Assembly: GCF_900109525.1 (NCBI RefSeq)
Contig: NZ_FOAN01000008.1
Location: forward strand, 62,001-126,000
Reading direction: 5' to 3'
Source of the DNA: Allobosea lupini
GTDB lineage: Bacteria > Pseudomonadota > Alphaproteobacteria > Rhizobiales > Beijerinckiaceae
DNA: 64,000 bases
The translations under genes were made by a program, and so were the position numbers. Shown piece by piece: positions 41,185 to 49,969 of the stretch; within the stretch, counting starts at the first letter, position 1, and each line of letters begins with the position of its first letter. The notes beneath the pieces are model-generated. The model was not told where the DNA came from. It was given only the letters and a program-made list of their open reading frames with translations, and did no database searches.

Positions 41185-42711
41185 CTAAGCTGGCGAGAGA
41201 TTTTGCCGAAGCCACCTGGATGTTTCCGCGACATCTGCGGCCGCCAGCTCATGAGCTGCCGAAATCTGCTGGAAATCCACGAGGGCCCCACGGGCGATGA
41301 GGGGGCTCGCTAATTCTGGCGCAACGTGGACATAAGGATCGTCACGCCCACTGAGCAACAGGACGTTGGTCTCCGATAGGTCCGCGACCGGCGGATTCTC
41401 CAATGCCTGGATGCCGCGCAGCAGCACCGCGCGTCTCACGAGTCCGGGATGGAGCTGGATGACTGCCGCCAGCATGTTTGCGCCGTTGGAATAGCCGAGG
41501 AAAACGAGCCTGTCCGCGTCGAGCCCGTAGCCCGCCACGGCGCCTTTCACGAAGGCCGAGAACGCTTCGGCCTCGCTGCGGATATCGGCCTGGTCGAACG
41601 TGGCGGCGTCGAAACGGCGGAACCAGCGATTGGTGCCTTCCTCGATCGCCCGGCCACGCACACCGAGCAGCGTCGAACGCGGAGCGATGCGGCGGGCGAT
41701 CGGCATCAGGTCGGCCTCGTTCCCGCCGGTACCGTGCAGCAATACGAGGGTCGTGCCGTCTGGGTCCTCCGGCCGGTTGAAACGATGAATGAAGGGGAGG
41801 TCACGAACTGGAAACCTCTCTTCGCCAGGCAGGGCGAACTGAGGGAGCATAGCCTTCAGGTCTTCGGCGCGGTCTGCCTCATGTGGCGGCAGAAACAAGG
41901 TCCTGCCCAGATCATCCGGGGCTTCATCGACAGTCATGCCCGGCTCGTCTGTCGCGTATTCCAGGAGTATGCCGGCCGGATTGCGTACATACAGAGACAG
42001 GAAATACTTTCGATCGTGAACCTCCGTCGGCCCATGCTCCTTCAACGAAAGCCGCATGGAGCGGATGGCATCGGCGTCCGGTGCGCGGAAAGCTACATGA
42101 TCCGGCACGCCCGCCCCGGGCACGGACCGCACGAACCCCGATACCTCTCTGACGTCGACGATATCGGTGTCGGAGACCATGCGTCGTGTCGGGCCGGAGC
42201 GCTCGCCTTCGCTGTAACCGAAGCGCGCCAGGAAGCTCCCGGTCTCAGTCGCCTTATCCGTCAGGAGCGTAACGCCCCGAAGCCGGGCGGGTGACCCGGC
42301 AATCGGCGCCGGCGTCGCCATATCGACGCCCACCAGCTTCACGATAAGTCCATCCGGATCCTTCAACCGCAGCACTGATTCTCCGAATTCGCGCGAGGGC
42401 CCCTCTATCGAGATGTTGGCGGCGAGCGCCTTGGTGAGCCAATCACCGAGAGAAGCCGGCGGCACGGCGAGGGCCACTTCCGAGACTTGCCCAATGCCGG
42501 TGCCGCCACGGCCGGCCGCCTCCCAGACGAGAAAGGTCAGCAGCGAGCCGGGGCTGCCGAGCCCATCGCCATAGATGAGGTGCAACTGCTCGGCGTCCGC
42601 AAAGCCTCCGGTCCGCTTCACGAGCCTGAGGCCGAGAAAGCCGACGTAGAAATCGACGTTCGCCTGAACATTGGCCGTGATGCCGGTAAAGTGGTGGATG
42701 CCGCTCGTCAT
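41185..42711 (-). CDS. VOC dioxygenase + esterase fusion (MhqO-MhqD-like)
   Basis: 508 residues. 1-130 and 145-265 are two VOC modules of MhqO/LinE-like ring-cleaving dioxygenase type (GIHHFTGITANVQANVDFY; VPDHVAFRAPD; AGILLEYATDEPGM), with H7, H205 and E251 as candidate metal ligands. 305-508 is an MhqD/YodD-like alpha/beta hydrolase: LLHGTGGNEADLMPIA, FLGYSNGANM (nucleophile S408), SGRDDPY (acid) and AAHELAAAD (H487). In Bacillus subtilis mhqO and mhqD are separate genes induced by hydroquinones. The fusion would cleave an aromatic ring and hydrolyse the product in one chain; similar fusions probably exist elsewhere. Confidence 0.87.
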   Translation of the reverse strand: MTSGIHHFTGITANVQANVDFYVGFLGLRLVKRTGGFADAEQLHLIYGDGLGSPGSLLTFLVWEAAGRGGTGIGQVSEVALAVPPASLGDWLTKALAANISIEGPSREFGESVLRLKDPDGLIVKLVGVDMATPAPIAGSPARLRGVTLLTDKATETGSFLARFGYSEGERSGPTRRMVSDTDIVDVREVSGFVRSVPGAGVPDHVAFRAPDADAIRSMRLSLKEHGPTEVHDRKYFLSLYVRNPAGILLEYATDEPGMTVDEAPDDLGRTLFLPPHEADRAEDLKAMLPQFALPGEERFPVRDLPFIHRFNRPEDPDGTTLVLLHGTGGNEADLMPIARRIAPRSTLLGVRGRAIEEGTNRWFRRFDAATFDQADIRSEAEAFSAFVKGAVAGYGLDADRLVFLGYSNGANMLAAVIQLHPGLVRRAVLLRGIQALENPPVADLSETNVLLLSGRDDPYVHVAPELASPLIARGALVDFQQISAAHELAAADVAETSRWLRQNLSPA

Positions 42712-42733
42712 TCTCGTCGATGTCCTTCGTAGG

Positions 42734-43354
42734 TCAACCGTCGGCCTCGCGGGCGAGCACCTTCTTCACACCGGGGTCGGCGGCCAAGCTGTCATGCAGA
42801 GCCTGCACATTCGGGTATGCGTCAAGCCCGCCGGGCAGCAGCTTTATCGCCCATCGGATCATCGGGAAGGAATAGGCGTCGATGACCGAGCGCCCTCCAC
42901 CGAGGATGTGCTCCCGCCCTTCGAGGTGCCGGTCCAGAATGCCGAACTGTTTCGCCACAAGCTTGTGCCCCGCTTCGACAACCGCGCGTCGCGCCGCGTC
43001 GCTTTGGTCGCTCGTGTAGCGATACGGCATGAATACCGGCCAGAAAGCGGCGTGAACATCCGAGGTGAGAAATGCCGACCAGCGATGTGCCTCGGCCTTT
43101 GCGCGCACGCTATCGCCGCCGGCGAGCCGGGCCTCGGGGTGCTTGTGCACGAGGTAGTCGAGGATTGCGCCGGCCTGCGTCAAAAGCCAGCCGTCGTCCT
43201 CGCGAAGGGTCGGCACCGCGCCAGCCGGGTTCACGGCCAGAATCTCCTTCGAGCCATATTGCACCCTGACAGCCTCATAGGGGTTGCCAATCCATTCGAG
43301 GGCGATGTGGGGCGCCAGCGAACAGGCTCCCACGGCATAGTAAAGCGTCGGCAT
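42734..43354 (-). CDS. Glutathione S-transferase
   Basis: 206 residues. The N-terminal thioredoxin-like domain begins MPTLYYAVGACSLAPHIALEW, the beta-class GST string with C11; AGAVPTLREDDGWLLTQAGAILDYLV gives the cis-Pro and Ser/Gln-Ala glutathione contacts. The C-terminal helical domain covers 88-206. Conjugates glutathione to electrophiles. Sits directly upstream of the VOC/esterase fusion (22 nt), supporting a shared quinone/electrophile role. Confidence 0.9.
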   Translation of the reverse strand: MPTLYYAVGACSLAPHIALEWIGNPYEAVRVQYGSKEILAVNPAGAVPTLREDDGWLLTQAGAILDYLVHKHPEARLAGGDSVRAKAEAHRWSAFLTSDVHAAFWPVFMPYRYTSDQSDAARRAVVEAGHKLVAKQFGILDRHLEGREHILGGGRSVIDAYSFPMIRWAIKLLPGGLDAYPNVQALHDSLAADPGVKKVLAREADG

Positions 43355-43392
43355 GGTTGCTCCTTGCAGTGCTGTTCAGAACGTGCGGCGCG

Positions 43393-44139
43393 TCAAACGA
43401 CCGGCTCCCCGATCCTCGACCGTTCGGCGCGTCCTTCCTCAGGGTCGAACATCAAGACGCTGCCCGGGGCGGCCGCTGCCTCGTCCTGCAGTACATCCCA
43501 ATGTTCGGCGAGCTTGCCATCCTCGATCCGGAAGAGATCGATCACGACCTGCGGCTTGGCCGCCCAGCCACGGATGCGGCCATGGATGGCGACGAAATCG
43601 CGCTCGGCAACCATGATGCCCGGCTCGTAGAAGACGTCCTTCGGGAGTTTGGCGACAAGCGCTTGCAGGGCATCGCGACCCTGGGCGATGTCGGGATTGT
43701 GCTGGATGTAGTCCGGCGCATAGAGCCGTTCTACCGCTGATGCATCGTGCCGCTGGAAAAGCGAGGTCATGGCCTCGAGCACCAGCGCCCTGTTACGGTG
43801 AGGGCGGTCGTCGACCGTAAGATCGGCGAGGTGGGTGATGTCGAATGTCCCGGTCATCCGGAGGAACCTGCCATCCGGCAGCGTCGCATGGGAGTGGATC
43901 AGGCAGCGATCATAGTCCTGAACGTTCGTGACGGTCGCCCCGTCCTTCTCCTGCCAGCTCACGGCAAAGAGGCTATTGCCGAGCGGCACGACATGAGTAT
44001 CGACCGTCTCCGTCCGGGCGAACGGCCCATCCTTGATCTCGAACCTCAGCTTCGCGGTAGACAGCAACGTCAGGCTGACCCGGAATCCCGGGTAGGAGAC
44101 GTCCATTGCCAGTCCAACGGGAAAACGCTCGATTGACAT
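43393..44139 (-). CDS. MoaF-like/SnoaL-like fused protein
   Basis: 248 residues from ATG 44139 (AAGGA 8 nt upstream); the longer upstream frame has no support. 10-115 resembles the MoaF-type lipocalin-like domain (RVSLTLLSTAKLRFEI, SLFAVSWQEKDGATVTNVQDY). 125-240 is a SnoaL/NTF2-like cone: LVLEAMTSLFQRHDASAVERLYAPDYIQHNPD and WDVLQDE. NTF2-like folds here are usually small isomerases, cyclases or hydrolases. Function not recognised beyond the folds. Between the GST and binding-protein genes on the minus strand. Confidence 0.8.
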   Translation of the reverse strand: MSIERFPVGLAMDVSYPGFRVSLTLLSTAKLRFEIKDGPFARTETVDTHVVPLGNSLFAVSWQEKDGATVTNVQDYDRCLIHSHATLPDGRFLRMTGTFDITHLADLTVDDRPHRNRALVLEAMTSLFQRHDASAVERLYAPDYIQHNPDIAQGRDALQALVAKLPKDVFYEPGIMVAERDFVAIHGRIRGWAAKPQVVIDLFRIEDGKLAEHWDVLQDEAAAAPGSVLMFDPEEGRAERSRIGEPVV

Positions 44140-44257
44140 CGACAAGGTCCTTTTTGTGAAGCTATGGCCAGCCCCGCCGAACCGGTGTCGATCCCGCCCC
44201 GGCGTTTGCTGGCCGGTACGGTTCGCGGCGGCGTGGCGCATGGCGCCGATGCGGCCT

Positions 44258-45430
44258 TTAGGCGAAGGGATAGAGCAGGCGTCCGGCCGCGAAGCCGGGA
44301 GGAGACAGAACGACCTGGCGGGAGCCGTCGGCGAACTGGGCAATGTCATCCCCCACGATGCCCTGGAACTGGACCTGAAGGACTCTGGGCTTCCGCCATT
44401 CACCCCTGGCGCCGAACCGGACAGGCCCCATCACGGTTTCGAAGATCGCGCCGCGCGCATAAGCGGAGAGCCGCTGGTCGTCGAAGCCCGCGGTCGCTTC
44501 GATCGCCTGGGCGACGACCTGCATCTGCGCGTAGGCTAGCGGAGTCATGTAGTGCCCCAGCACGTCGACATCCGCCGCCGGCGCCCGTGCCCGATAGGTT
44601 TCGAGCAGCGCGGCCACTCCGGCGAACATCAGGCTCGGAGCCGGTACCCAGTACTCGTAGTTGACGAAGCCGTTGAGCAGCGGGCCGAGCGTCGTCTTCA
44701 CCGTGGTGTTCTGTGGGCCGATCATGGCGCCGCCCACCATCTTGGGACGAAACGCGTGCGAACGGATGGCGCGCACCAGCCCGACGGAATCGTTCAGATA
44801 GGAGCACAGGAAGAGCAGGTCGCAACCGCTCTTCGCGACAGCGTCGAGCACGGGCTCGAAATTCTCGGTCGCCAGGGGATACGTCCCCTCGAAGACCACG
44901 TCGAAACCATACACGCTGGCGTTGGCCCTGGCGCCGAGCACGGGATTGCGGGAGAACTCGGCGTCGGCCGAGAGCAGCGCCACTGTCCGGGGGCGCGGCT
45001 TCTGCTGCGCGGCGAGCGCGAAGAATCCTTCGGTGAGCGCCGCATTCGGATCGGGGCCGGTCGGGATCATCGCGAAGTAATTGGGGTAGTTCAGGGCGTT
45101 ATTGACCCCCAGCCCCATCAGCCCGGTGAAGAATCGCCCACGCTCCATGATCAGAGGCATCGCCGGCAGGATAGTGTTGGTGCCGTACCCGCCGATGACG
45201 ACGTCGACTTCGTCGACGTCGATGAGGTGCCGATACAGCTCCGGAACGCGCAACGCATCGGCCTCGTCGTCATGACAGACGAGTTCGACGGGGCGGCCGA
45301 GCAGCCCGCCCCGTGCGTTGACGTCGTCCCGCCAGATCTCGTGCGCCAGCCGTGCCGACCGGCTGTTGCCCGCGAGCGGGCCGGACAGCGACAGGCAATA
45401 GCCGATGCGAATGGGACCGGTTCCGGCCAT
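44258..45430 (-). CDS. Type I periplasmic-binding-fold protein (Peripla_BP_5-like), no signal peptide
   Basis: 390 residues from ATG 45430. The sequence starts at IRIGYCLSLSGPLAGNSRSARLAHEIWRDD (from about residue 6), the mature N-terminus of branched-amino-acid/urea/amide binding proteins, and continues with VIGGYGTNTILPAMP, YFAMIPTGPDP and VGGAMIGPQNTTVKTTLGP. No signal sequence precedes it and no permease or ATPase gene is nearby, so it may act in the cytosol as an AmiC/FmdD-type sensor rather than a transporter part. The YcaC-like gene ends 8 nt upstream of its start. Confidence 0.78.
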   Translation of the reverse strand: MAGTGPIRIGYCLSLSGPLAGNSRSARLAHEIWRDDVNARGGLLGRPVELVCHDDEADALRVPELYRHLIDVDEVDVVIGGYGTNTILPAMPLIMERGRFFTGLMGLGVNNALNYPNYFAMIPTGPDPNAALTEGFFALAAQQKPRPRTVALLSADAEFSRNPVLGARANASVYGFDVVFEGTYPLATENFEPVLDAVAKSGCDLLFLCSYLNDSVGLVRAIRSHAFRPKMVGGAMIGPQNTTVKTTLGPLLNGFVNYEYWVPAPSLMFAGVAALLETYRARAPAADVDVLGHYMTPLAYAQMQVVAQAIEATAGFDDQRLSAYARGAIFETVMGPVRFGARGEWRKPRVLQVQFQGIVGDDIAQFADGSRQVVLSPPGFAAGRLLYPFA

Positions 45431-45438
45431 GACCGGCC

Positions 45439-46089
45439 TCAGCCCTGCGCAGGAGGCGTCGCCGCGAGAAGCTGGAGTTCCCAGGCGAAAGCCACGCCGC
45501 TCGCTCCGCCATGCTCCAGAATGACGCCGGAGAGGCCCCCAGCGGTCTCGGCGCGGGCCCAGTCGCGCTGCCACTCGGCGCCGACCGCCATCCAGGTGAT
45601 CGGGACGGCGCCGGCGGCGACCATGCGCCGCACGGCCATGTCGTGGGCCTCGGCCGAGACGCCGCCAGAGGCGTCCGTGACGATGAAGACGTCATAGCCT
45701 TCAGCCAGCGCCTGGATGGCCGGCATCGCCAGGCAGACCTCGGTCCAGAGCGCGGCGAGGATCAGCTGCTTGCGGCCGCTTTTCTTCACGATGTCGGTGA
45801 CGGCAGGATCCTGCCAGGTGTTGATGAAGGTGCGATCGATCGGCTTCTGGTCGGGAAAGACGTCCTGCAGACCCTTGATGAGATAGCCGCCGCGTTCTTC
45901 CAGCACCGTCGTCAGGATCGTAGGAACGTTGAAGACCTTCGCCGCCTTGGCCAGGCCGACGACATTGTTGACGATCATCATCGGCTCGTGACTGTTCAGA
46001 TTCGCGAACTGATAGGGCTGATGATCGATCAGGACGAGAAAGCTGTCTTCCGGACGCAAAAGGGCGTCGAGTCCGTTCTTGGCGGCCAT
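45439..46089 (-). CDS. Isochorismatase-family hydrolase (YcaC-like)
   Basis: 216 residues. LVLIDHQPYQFANLNSHEP (18-36) holds the catalytic Asp22 and ALWTEVCLAMPAIQALAEGYDV (114-135) the catalytic Cys119 with the cis-peptide TE-V. Length and layout match YcaC, an octameric hydrolase of unknown natural substrate. No signal peptide. Divided from the binding-protein gene by 8 nt and from the SnoaL gene by 26 nt, so one operon below the AraC regulator is likely. Confidence 0.88.
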   Translation of the reverse strand: MAAKNGLDALLRPEDSFLVLIDHQPYQFANLNSHEPMMIVNNVVGLAKAAKVFNVPTILTTVLEERGGYLIKGLQDVFPDQKPIDRTFINTWQDPAVTDIVKKSGRKQLILAALWTEVCLAMPAIQALAEGYDVFIVTDASGGVSAEAHDMAVRRMVAAGAVPITWMAVGAEWQRDWARAETAGGLSGVILEHGGASGVAFAWELQLLAATPPAQG

Positions 46090-46115
46090 GATAAATCCTT
46101 TCGATGATGTGACGC

Positions 46116-46493
46116 TCAGGCGTCCGGCGGATCGATGAAGACGTGGAGGCTCGCGATGCGTCCGGCCTCGATGCGGGCGATGTCCGTTCCGGTTACCGCG
46201 ACCGGCCCTTCCGGCGGCCCCGCCCGCCAGCTCAGACGGGCAAGTCCGTGGTGGCCCACGGCCGGACCTATTGGCGAAAAGACGAAAGCGGGCGGTAGGC
46301 TGGCCAGCAGTTCCTCGACGGCCTGCGCGATTGCGTCGTGGCCGGTCGCGATACTGTCGGGCTCGTAAAGAACCGCACCCGGAGCATAGAGGCCGCGGAT
46401 CGCTGCGGCTCGCAAGCTGGCGTCGCGCTCGCCGAAAACGCGCTTGAGATTGGCTTGCAGGATGCCGTCGTAATCAGCCTCGTGCGAAGTCAT
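46116..46493 (-). CDS. SnoaL/NTF2-like protein
   Basis: 125 residues from ATG 46493. A small cone-fold: ILQANLKRVFGERDASLRAAAIRGLYAPGAVLYEP, GHDAIAQAVEELLASLPPAF and TGTDIARIEAGRIASLHVFIDPPDA. Typical of SnoaL-like isomerases/hydrolases acting on polyketide-like or aromatic compounds; specific role unknown. The AraC gene is 131 nt upstream on the same strand. Confidence 0.78.
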   Translation of the reverse strand: MTSHEADYDGILQANLKRVFGERDASLRAAAIRGLYAPGAVLYEPDSIATGHDAIAQAVEELLASLPPAFVFSPIGPAVGHHGLARLSWRAGPPEGPVAVTGTDIARIEAGRIASLHVFIDPPDA

Positions 46494-46624
46494 AGGCCAC
46501 CATGAAATGTCAGTGCCGCGGACGAGGCATGCCGTACCGAGTGGCCGTTTATTACCGTGGGGATGTTCGGATGGCCCTGTCCGATTCTGCGATCGGCAGT
46601 TCGATCCTGCTGCGGAATGCCGCT

Positions 46625-47506
46625 TCAGCTTTTCAGTTCGCGGCGCCAGGCGGCCGGTGCCGCGCCGATGAGTTTCCGGAATGTCCGTCCGAAATGAACA
46701 GCGTCCGCGAAGCCCGTTGCCTCCGCTATCTCGTCGAGCGATGCGTCGGTATCGAGCAACTGAGCCTGCGCTTGCCGAATGCGCGCGTGCAGCTGCCACT
46801 GATAGGGCGCCATGCCGGTGGAGGCCTTGAAGGCTCGGCTGAAATGCGAGGACGACAGGCCTGCCAGCTCTGCGAGATCGCCGAGTTCCACCCTGTCAGG
46901 GAGACGGGAGTCTAGGTAATCTATGACCCGGCGCAGGCGCCATGGAGCCAGGCCGGTGACATCCTCCGCTCGTGAGTGAGGCGGCAGCGCGAAGAGGCGT
47001 GCGGCGATCGCGGTAGTGAGACCGTCGCAATAGAGCTGCGTCGATGGATCGGTATCACTCAAGGCATCGGACAGCAGCCGGACGAGCGTCCAAACCCGTT
47101 CATCAGCAAATCGCAGACGCGGGGCGCTGACCACGTCTTCGGAGAACACCGTGGCCATGTTATCGCTGAGTTTTGTGATATCGAAACTCAGCGTCGCGTC
47201 TCTCACGAACCTAACATCGTCGGTGTGGCCCCACATCTCCAACCCGGCAGGCGCGAAATGCATGTGGCGCGGCATATGGTCGATGGGATTGGGCCTGTTC
47301 GGGCGCAGCCGCGGCTCGCATTGGCCGCCGATCTCCTCGAGCACGACGCTCAGCCGGGTCTCTTCGGTGTGGCTGAACTTGTGCGAGACCTGCCCCACGC
47401 AATGGAAGCTGGTCACGTCGATCCGCACGCCACTGTATCCGCCCTGAAGGGCCGAGACCCTCACGACGTTCTCGGGCAAATGCGGGTTCTGCTGCATGGC
47501 GATCAC
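46625..47506 (-). CDS. AraC-family transcriptional regulator
   Basis: 293 residues from GTG 47506 (AGGA 7 nt upstream); ATG three codons later is an alternative. The C-terminal double HTH is clear: VELGDLAELAGLSSSHFSRAFKAS and DASLDEIAEATGFADAVHFGRTFRKLIGAAPAAWRREL (about 200-293). The N-terminal 190 residues are a ligand/cupin-like sensor. It lies immediately upstream of the SnoaL-YcaC-binding protein set on the same strand, so it likely controls them. Confidence 0.9.
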   Translation of the reverse strand: MIAMQQNPHLPENVVRVSALQGGYSGVRIDVTSFHCVGQVSHKFSHTEETRLSVVLEEIGGQCEPRLRPNRPNPIDHMPRHMHFAPAGLEMWGHTDDVRFVRDATLSFDITKLSDNMATVFSEDVVSAPRLRFADERVWTLVRLLSDALSDTDPSTQLYCDGLTTAIAARLFALPPHSRAEDVTGLAPWRLRRVIDYLDSRLPDRVELGDLAELAGLSSSHFSRAFKASTGMAPYQWQLHARIRQAQAQLLDTDASLDEIAEATGFADAVHFGRTFRKLIGAAPAAWRRELKS

Positions 47507-47632
47507 AATTCTATCCTGAGCGGTACGGGCGGCACCAGTTCGGTTTGTGCTGCTGCCTCCCTGGCCGTCATGGCCGTTTGTACGGGCGAGCCACCGCGCC
47601 TGGGCGCGGGGGCTGCCAGTGAACCGCGTTGC

Positions 47633-48400
47633 CTACCGCGCGGCTTCGTCGATTAGCTCCGCGATGGACTTGGGCTGGGAAACCATGACGACATGAGAGC
47701 CGCCCTTGATCACGACCGTCCGCTTGGAGCCGGCGCGCTCGGCCATGAAGCCCAGAGCCTTGGCCGGGATGTTCTTGTCGCCGTCGCCGTAGACGAAATA
47801 GGACGGCAGTGATTTCCAGGCCGGCTCGCCGGATTTCTCGGTCAAGGCGGCTTCGGTGATCGGGCGCTGTCCGGCTGCCATCAGCGCGGTTGCCTCCGCC
47901 GGCACGTCGTGAGCGAACTGGTCCCGGAACTTCGCCTGATCAATGTAGAGATCGACGCCGCCGCCGGCGAGCTTGACAGGGGGCGCCAGCGCCTCGCCGA
48001 GCGTACCGCCAGGGAACCTGCCGGCGAGATCGGCCGCGGCCTCGCCGGCTTCGGGCGCGAAGGCCGCGACATAGACCAGCGACTTGACGTTGGCGTGCCC
48101 CTTCACCGCATTCGAGATCACCTGGCCACCATACGAATGGCCGACGAGGACGACCGGGCCGGCGATGCTCGCGACGACGTCGGACACCAGGCGTGCGTCA
48201 CCCGAGACGCAGCGCAGCGGATTGGCGACGGCGACCGTCCTGTAACCTTTCTGCTGGAGACTTGAGATGACGCCGTTCCAGCTCGACGAGTCGGCGAAGG
48301 CACCGTGCACGAGCACGATCGTGGGCTTGACCGGCTGCGCCATGGCGGCTCCGGCCAGAAGAGTGGTCGCGACGGCGACGGTTGCTGCGAGCGTGGACAT
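47633..48400 (-). CDS. Secreted alpha/beta hydrolase (EstC-like)
   Basis: 255 residues, Sec signal about 1-21 (TTLLAGAAMAQ). LVHGAFADSSSWNGVISSLQ, VGHSYGGQVISNA (S89 nucleophile) and GGSHVVMVSQPKSIAELI (His). Same group as the 29859-30617 product, with matching motif spacing; the two are paralogues. It lies upstream of AraC 46625 (126 nt) and downstream of AraC 48632, all minus strand. Periplasmic ester hydrolysis is expected. Confidence 0.87.
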   Translation of the reverse strand: MSTLAATVAVATTLLAGAAMAQPVKPTIVLVHGAFADSSSWNGVISSLQQKGYRTVAVANPLRCVSGDARLVSDVVASIAGPVVLVGHSYGGQVISNAVKGHANVKSLVYVAAFAPEAGEAAADLAGRFPGGTLGEALAPPVKLAGGGVDLYIDQAKFRDQFAHDVPAEATALMAAGQRPITEAALTEKSGEPAWKSLPSYFVYGDGDKNIPAKALGFMAERAGSKRTVVIKGGSHVVMVSQPKSIAELIDEAAR

Positions 48401-48631
48401 GAATTCTTTCCTCCCAGGATGAAGCTGAAGACGTGGCGTGGAAGCGATCCGCGTGTGTCTCTGCGAAACCCCTCGCCGGCGGCGAAAATGCGTCGTGGCT
48501 TCCGGAAACCTAGTCCGCAGCCGGCACGCGTGCGTGGCAGATCCTGCTGCGGGAGCATCGATCCTGCGGTTTGATGCGTCTTGGGCGTCCGGCTCTTCCT
48601 GGGCCGCCCAGTAAGCTTGAGGCGAAGAGCC

Positions 48632-49531
48632 TCAACAGCCCAGACGGACCGGATTGCGGACGGCCCGTCGATAGTCCGACGGGGTCATATGCCGATGCTT
48701 GGTGAACAGCCGGGCGAGCACCTGATTTGACGAGTAGCCGACCTCGCTTGCGATCTCGGTGACGGGCAGGTCCGTCATCTCGAGGAGTTCGCAGGCTCGC
48801 TCCATTCTGAGGCGCGTGAGGTAGACGCGCGGCGGCACGCCCACGCTCTGCTTGAACATGCGCGCGAAATGAAATGGCGATAGCTGCGCCTCTGCCGCCA
48901 GTTCGTCGAGGCTAATGTCTTCCGACAGCCGTGCCCGCATGAGCTCCATGGAGCGCCGGCGCGCCCACGGCGCCAAGCCTCCCTTTGCCGGCGCGAAAGG
49001 CGCGCCGCTCAACCGGCACAGCTCGGCGAGGATCTCGCAACCCGCAGCACGCGCCAGCAGCCGCGACGGTGCCCCTTCCTCGTCGCTCAGGGACCAGAGG
49101 TTCCGGATCGACGACTGGATGGCGGGCGAGCGAAACGGACCCCTGTAGAGCTGCAGGCTCTCCAGCGAGCTACCGCTGTTGGCGGCTTCGTCGAGCACCG
49201 ACTCCCACTGCGCCTTTGGAAACGACAGACTGCGAATCTGGTGGTGCGTGGCGACGTTCATCATATTCGCGAAGTTTGGCGCATCGAGATAGAGGTCTCC
49301 CTTCTCGCTCAGCGCCTCGAAATGGCCGCCGCCTGAGTCGCCGCGAACGCGGCTGCCACCGCGCAGGTCCAGATACAGGACGAGCTCAGGCGAGGCCGGG
49401 CGATACATGTCGCCGCCCGGACGCGCCATATCGAGCATGTCGAGGATCGCGCCGGGGGACTTCCGCGTGCGCACATACGTCGCCTGCCGGCCCTCGCTGC
49501 ACCATTCCTTAAAGGACGAATAGCCAAGCAC
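48632..49531 (-). CDS. AraC-family transcriptional regulator
   Basis: 299 residues from GTG 49531 with AGGAGAG 8 nt upstream. C-terminal double HTH: ISLDELAAEAQLSPFHFARMF and LPVTEIASEVGYSSNQVLARLFTKHRHMTPSDYRRAVRNP. The N-terminal 200 residues (GDMYRPASPELVLYLDLRGG) form a sensor-like domain. The gene ahead of it, an SDR, is divergent across 438 nt; the secreted hydrolase lies downstream. Either could be a target. Confidence 0.9.
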   Translation of the reverse strand: MLGYSSFKEWCSEGRQATYVRTRKSPGAILDMLDMARPGGDMYRPASPELVLYLDLRGGSRVRGDSGGGHFEALSEKGDLYLDAPNFANMMNVATHHQIRSLSFPKAQWESVLDEAANSGSSLESLQLYRGPFRSPAIQSSIRNLWSLSDEEGAPSRLLARAAGCEILAELCRLSGAPFAPAKGGLAPWARRRSMELMRARLSEDISLDELAAEAQLSPFHFARMFKQSVGVPPRVYLTRLRMERACELLEMTDLPVTEIASEVGYSSNQVLARLFTKHRHMTPSDYRRAVRNPVRLGC

Positions 49532-49969
49532 TGTGATCGCTCTCCTATGAACTGGCTATTGCCTTTCGATCAGGGTCTCGTCCAGCGCTTCGCCCGAGAC
49601 GGGTGCCGTCATCGCACCGAGCTGCCGAGTTATCAGCCACCGGGCCAGGGCTGTGGCTCGGCCTAAGATTGGGAAGTCACGGGTGAAACGCAAGCGTGTC
49701 GCTGGACCACGAGCCTGGCCGCGACGAGGGCGGACACATCAAACCGCAAGATCGGCAACATAGGCGCAGGGTCTGCGACGCGTACCATTCTGGCCCCGGT
49801 AGATTGCTGACGAAGCCCGCCGGCGGTCCGCGATCGCATCTCGCCCCGTCGTCGCGAGCGATCGGAGAGCCACGCGCCGTCATCCAAGCTGAATCGTCGA
49901 TCGCGGAAGGAGCAATGTCCGCGCCTGCGAATGCGAATTTGTGACGGCCAGATCGAGGAGAAGCGAGAC
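49532..49969. other. Intergenic region between AraC and SDR, no convincing gene
   Basis: 438 nt. Frames on both strands (82 codons plus, 137 codons minus that overlaps the SDR start) have no recognised family and no good ribosome site. It presumably holds the divergent promoters of the AraC and SDR genes; I saw no palindrome that I would call. Confidence 0.5.

Noticed and set aside
41185..42711. Two separate genes instead of one fusion
   Set aside because: The frame runs without stop through the VOC modules and the hydrolase, and no start with a ribosome site is seen at the junction near residue 295.
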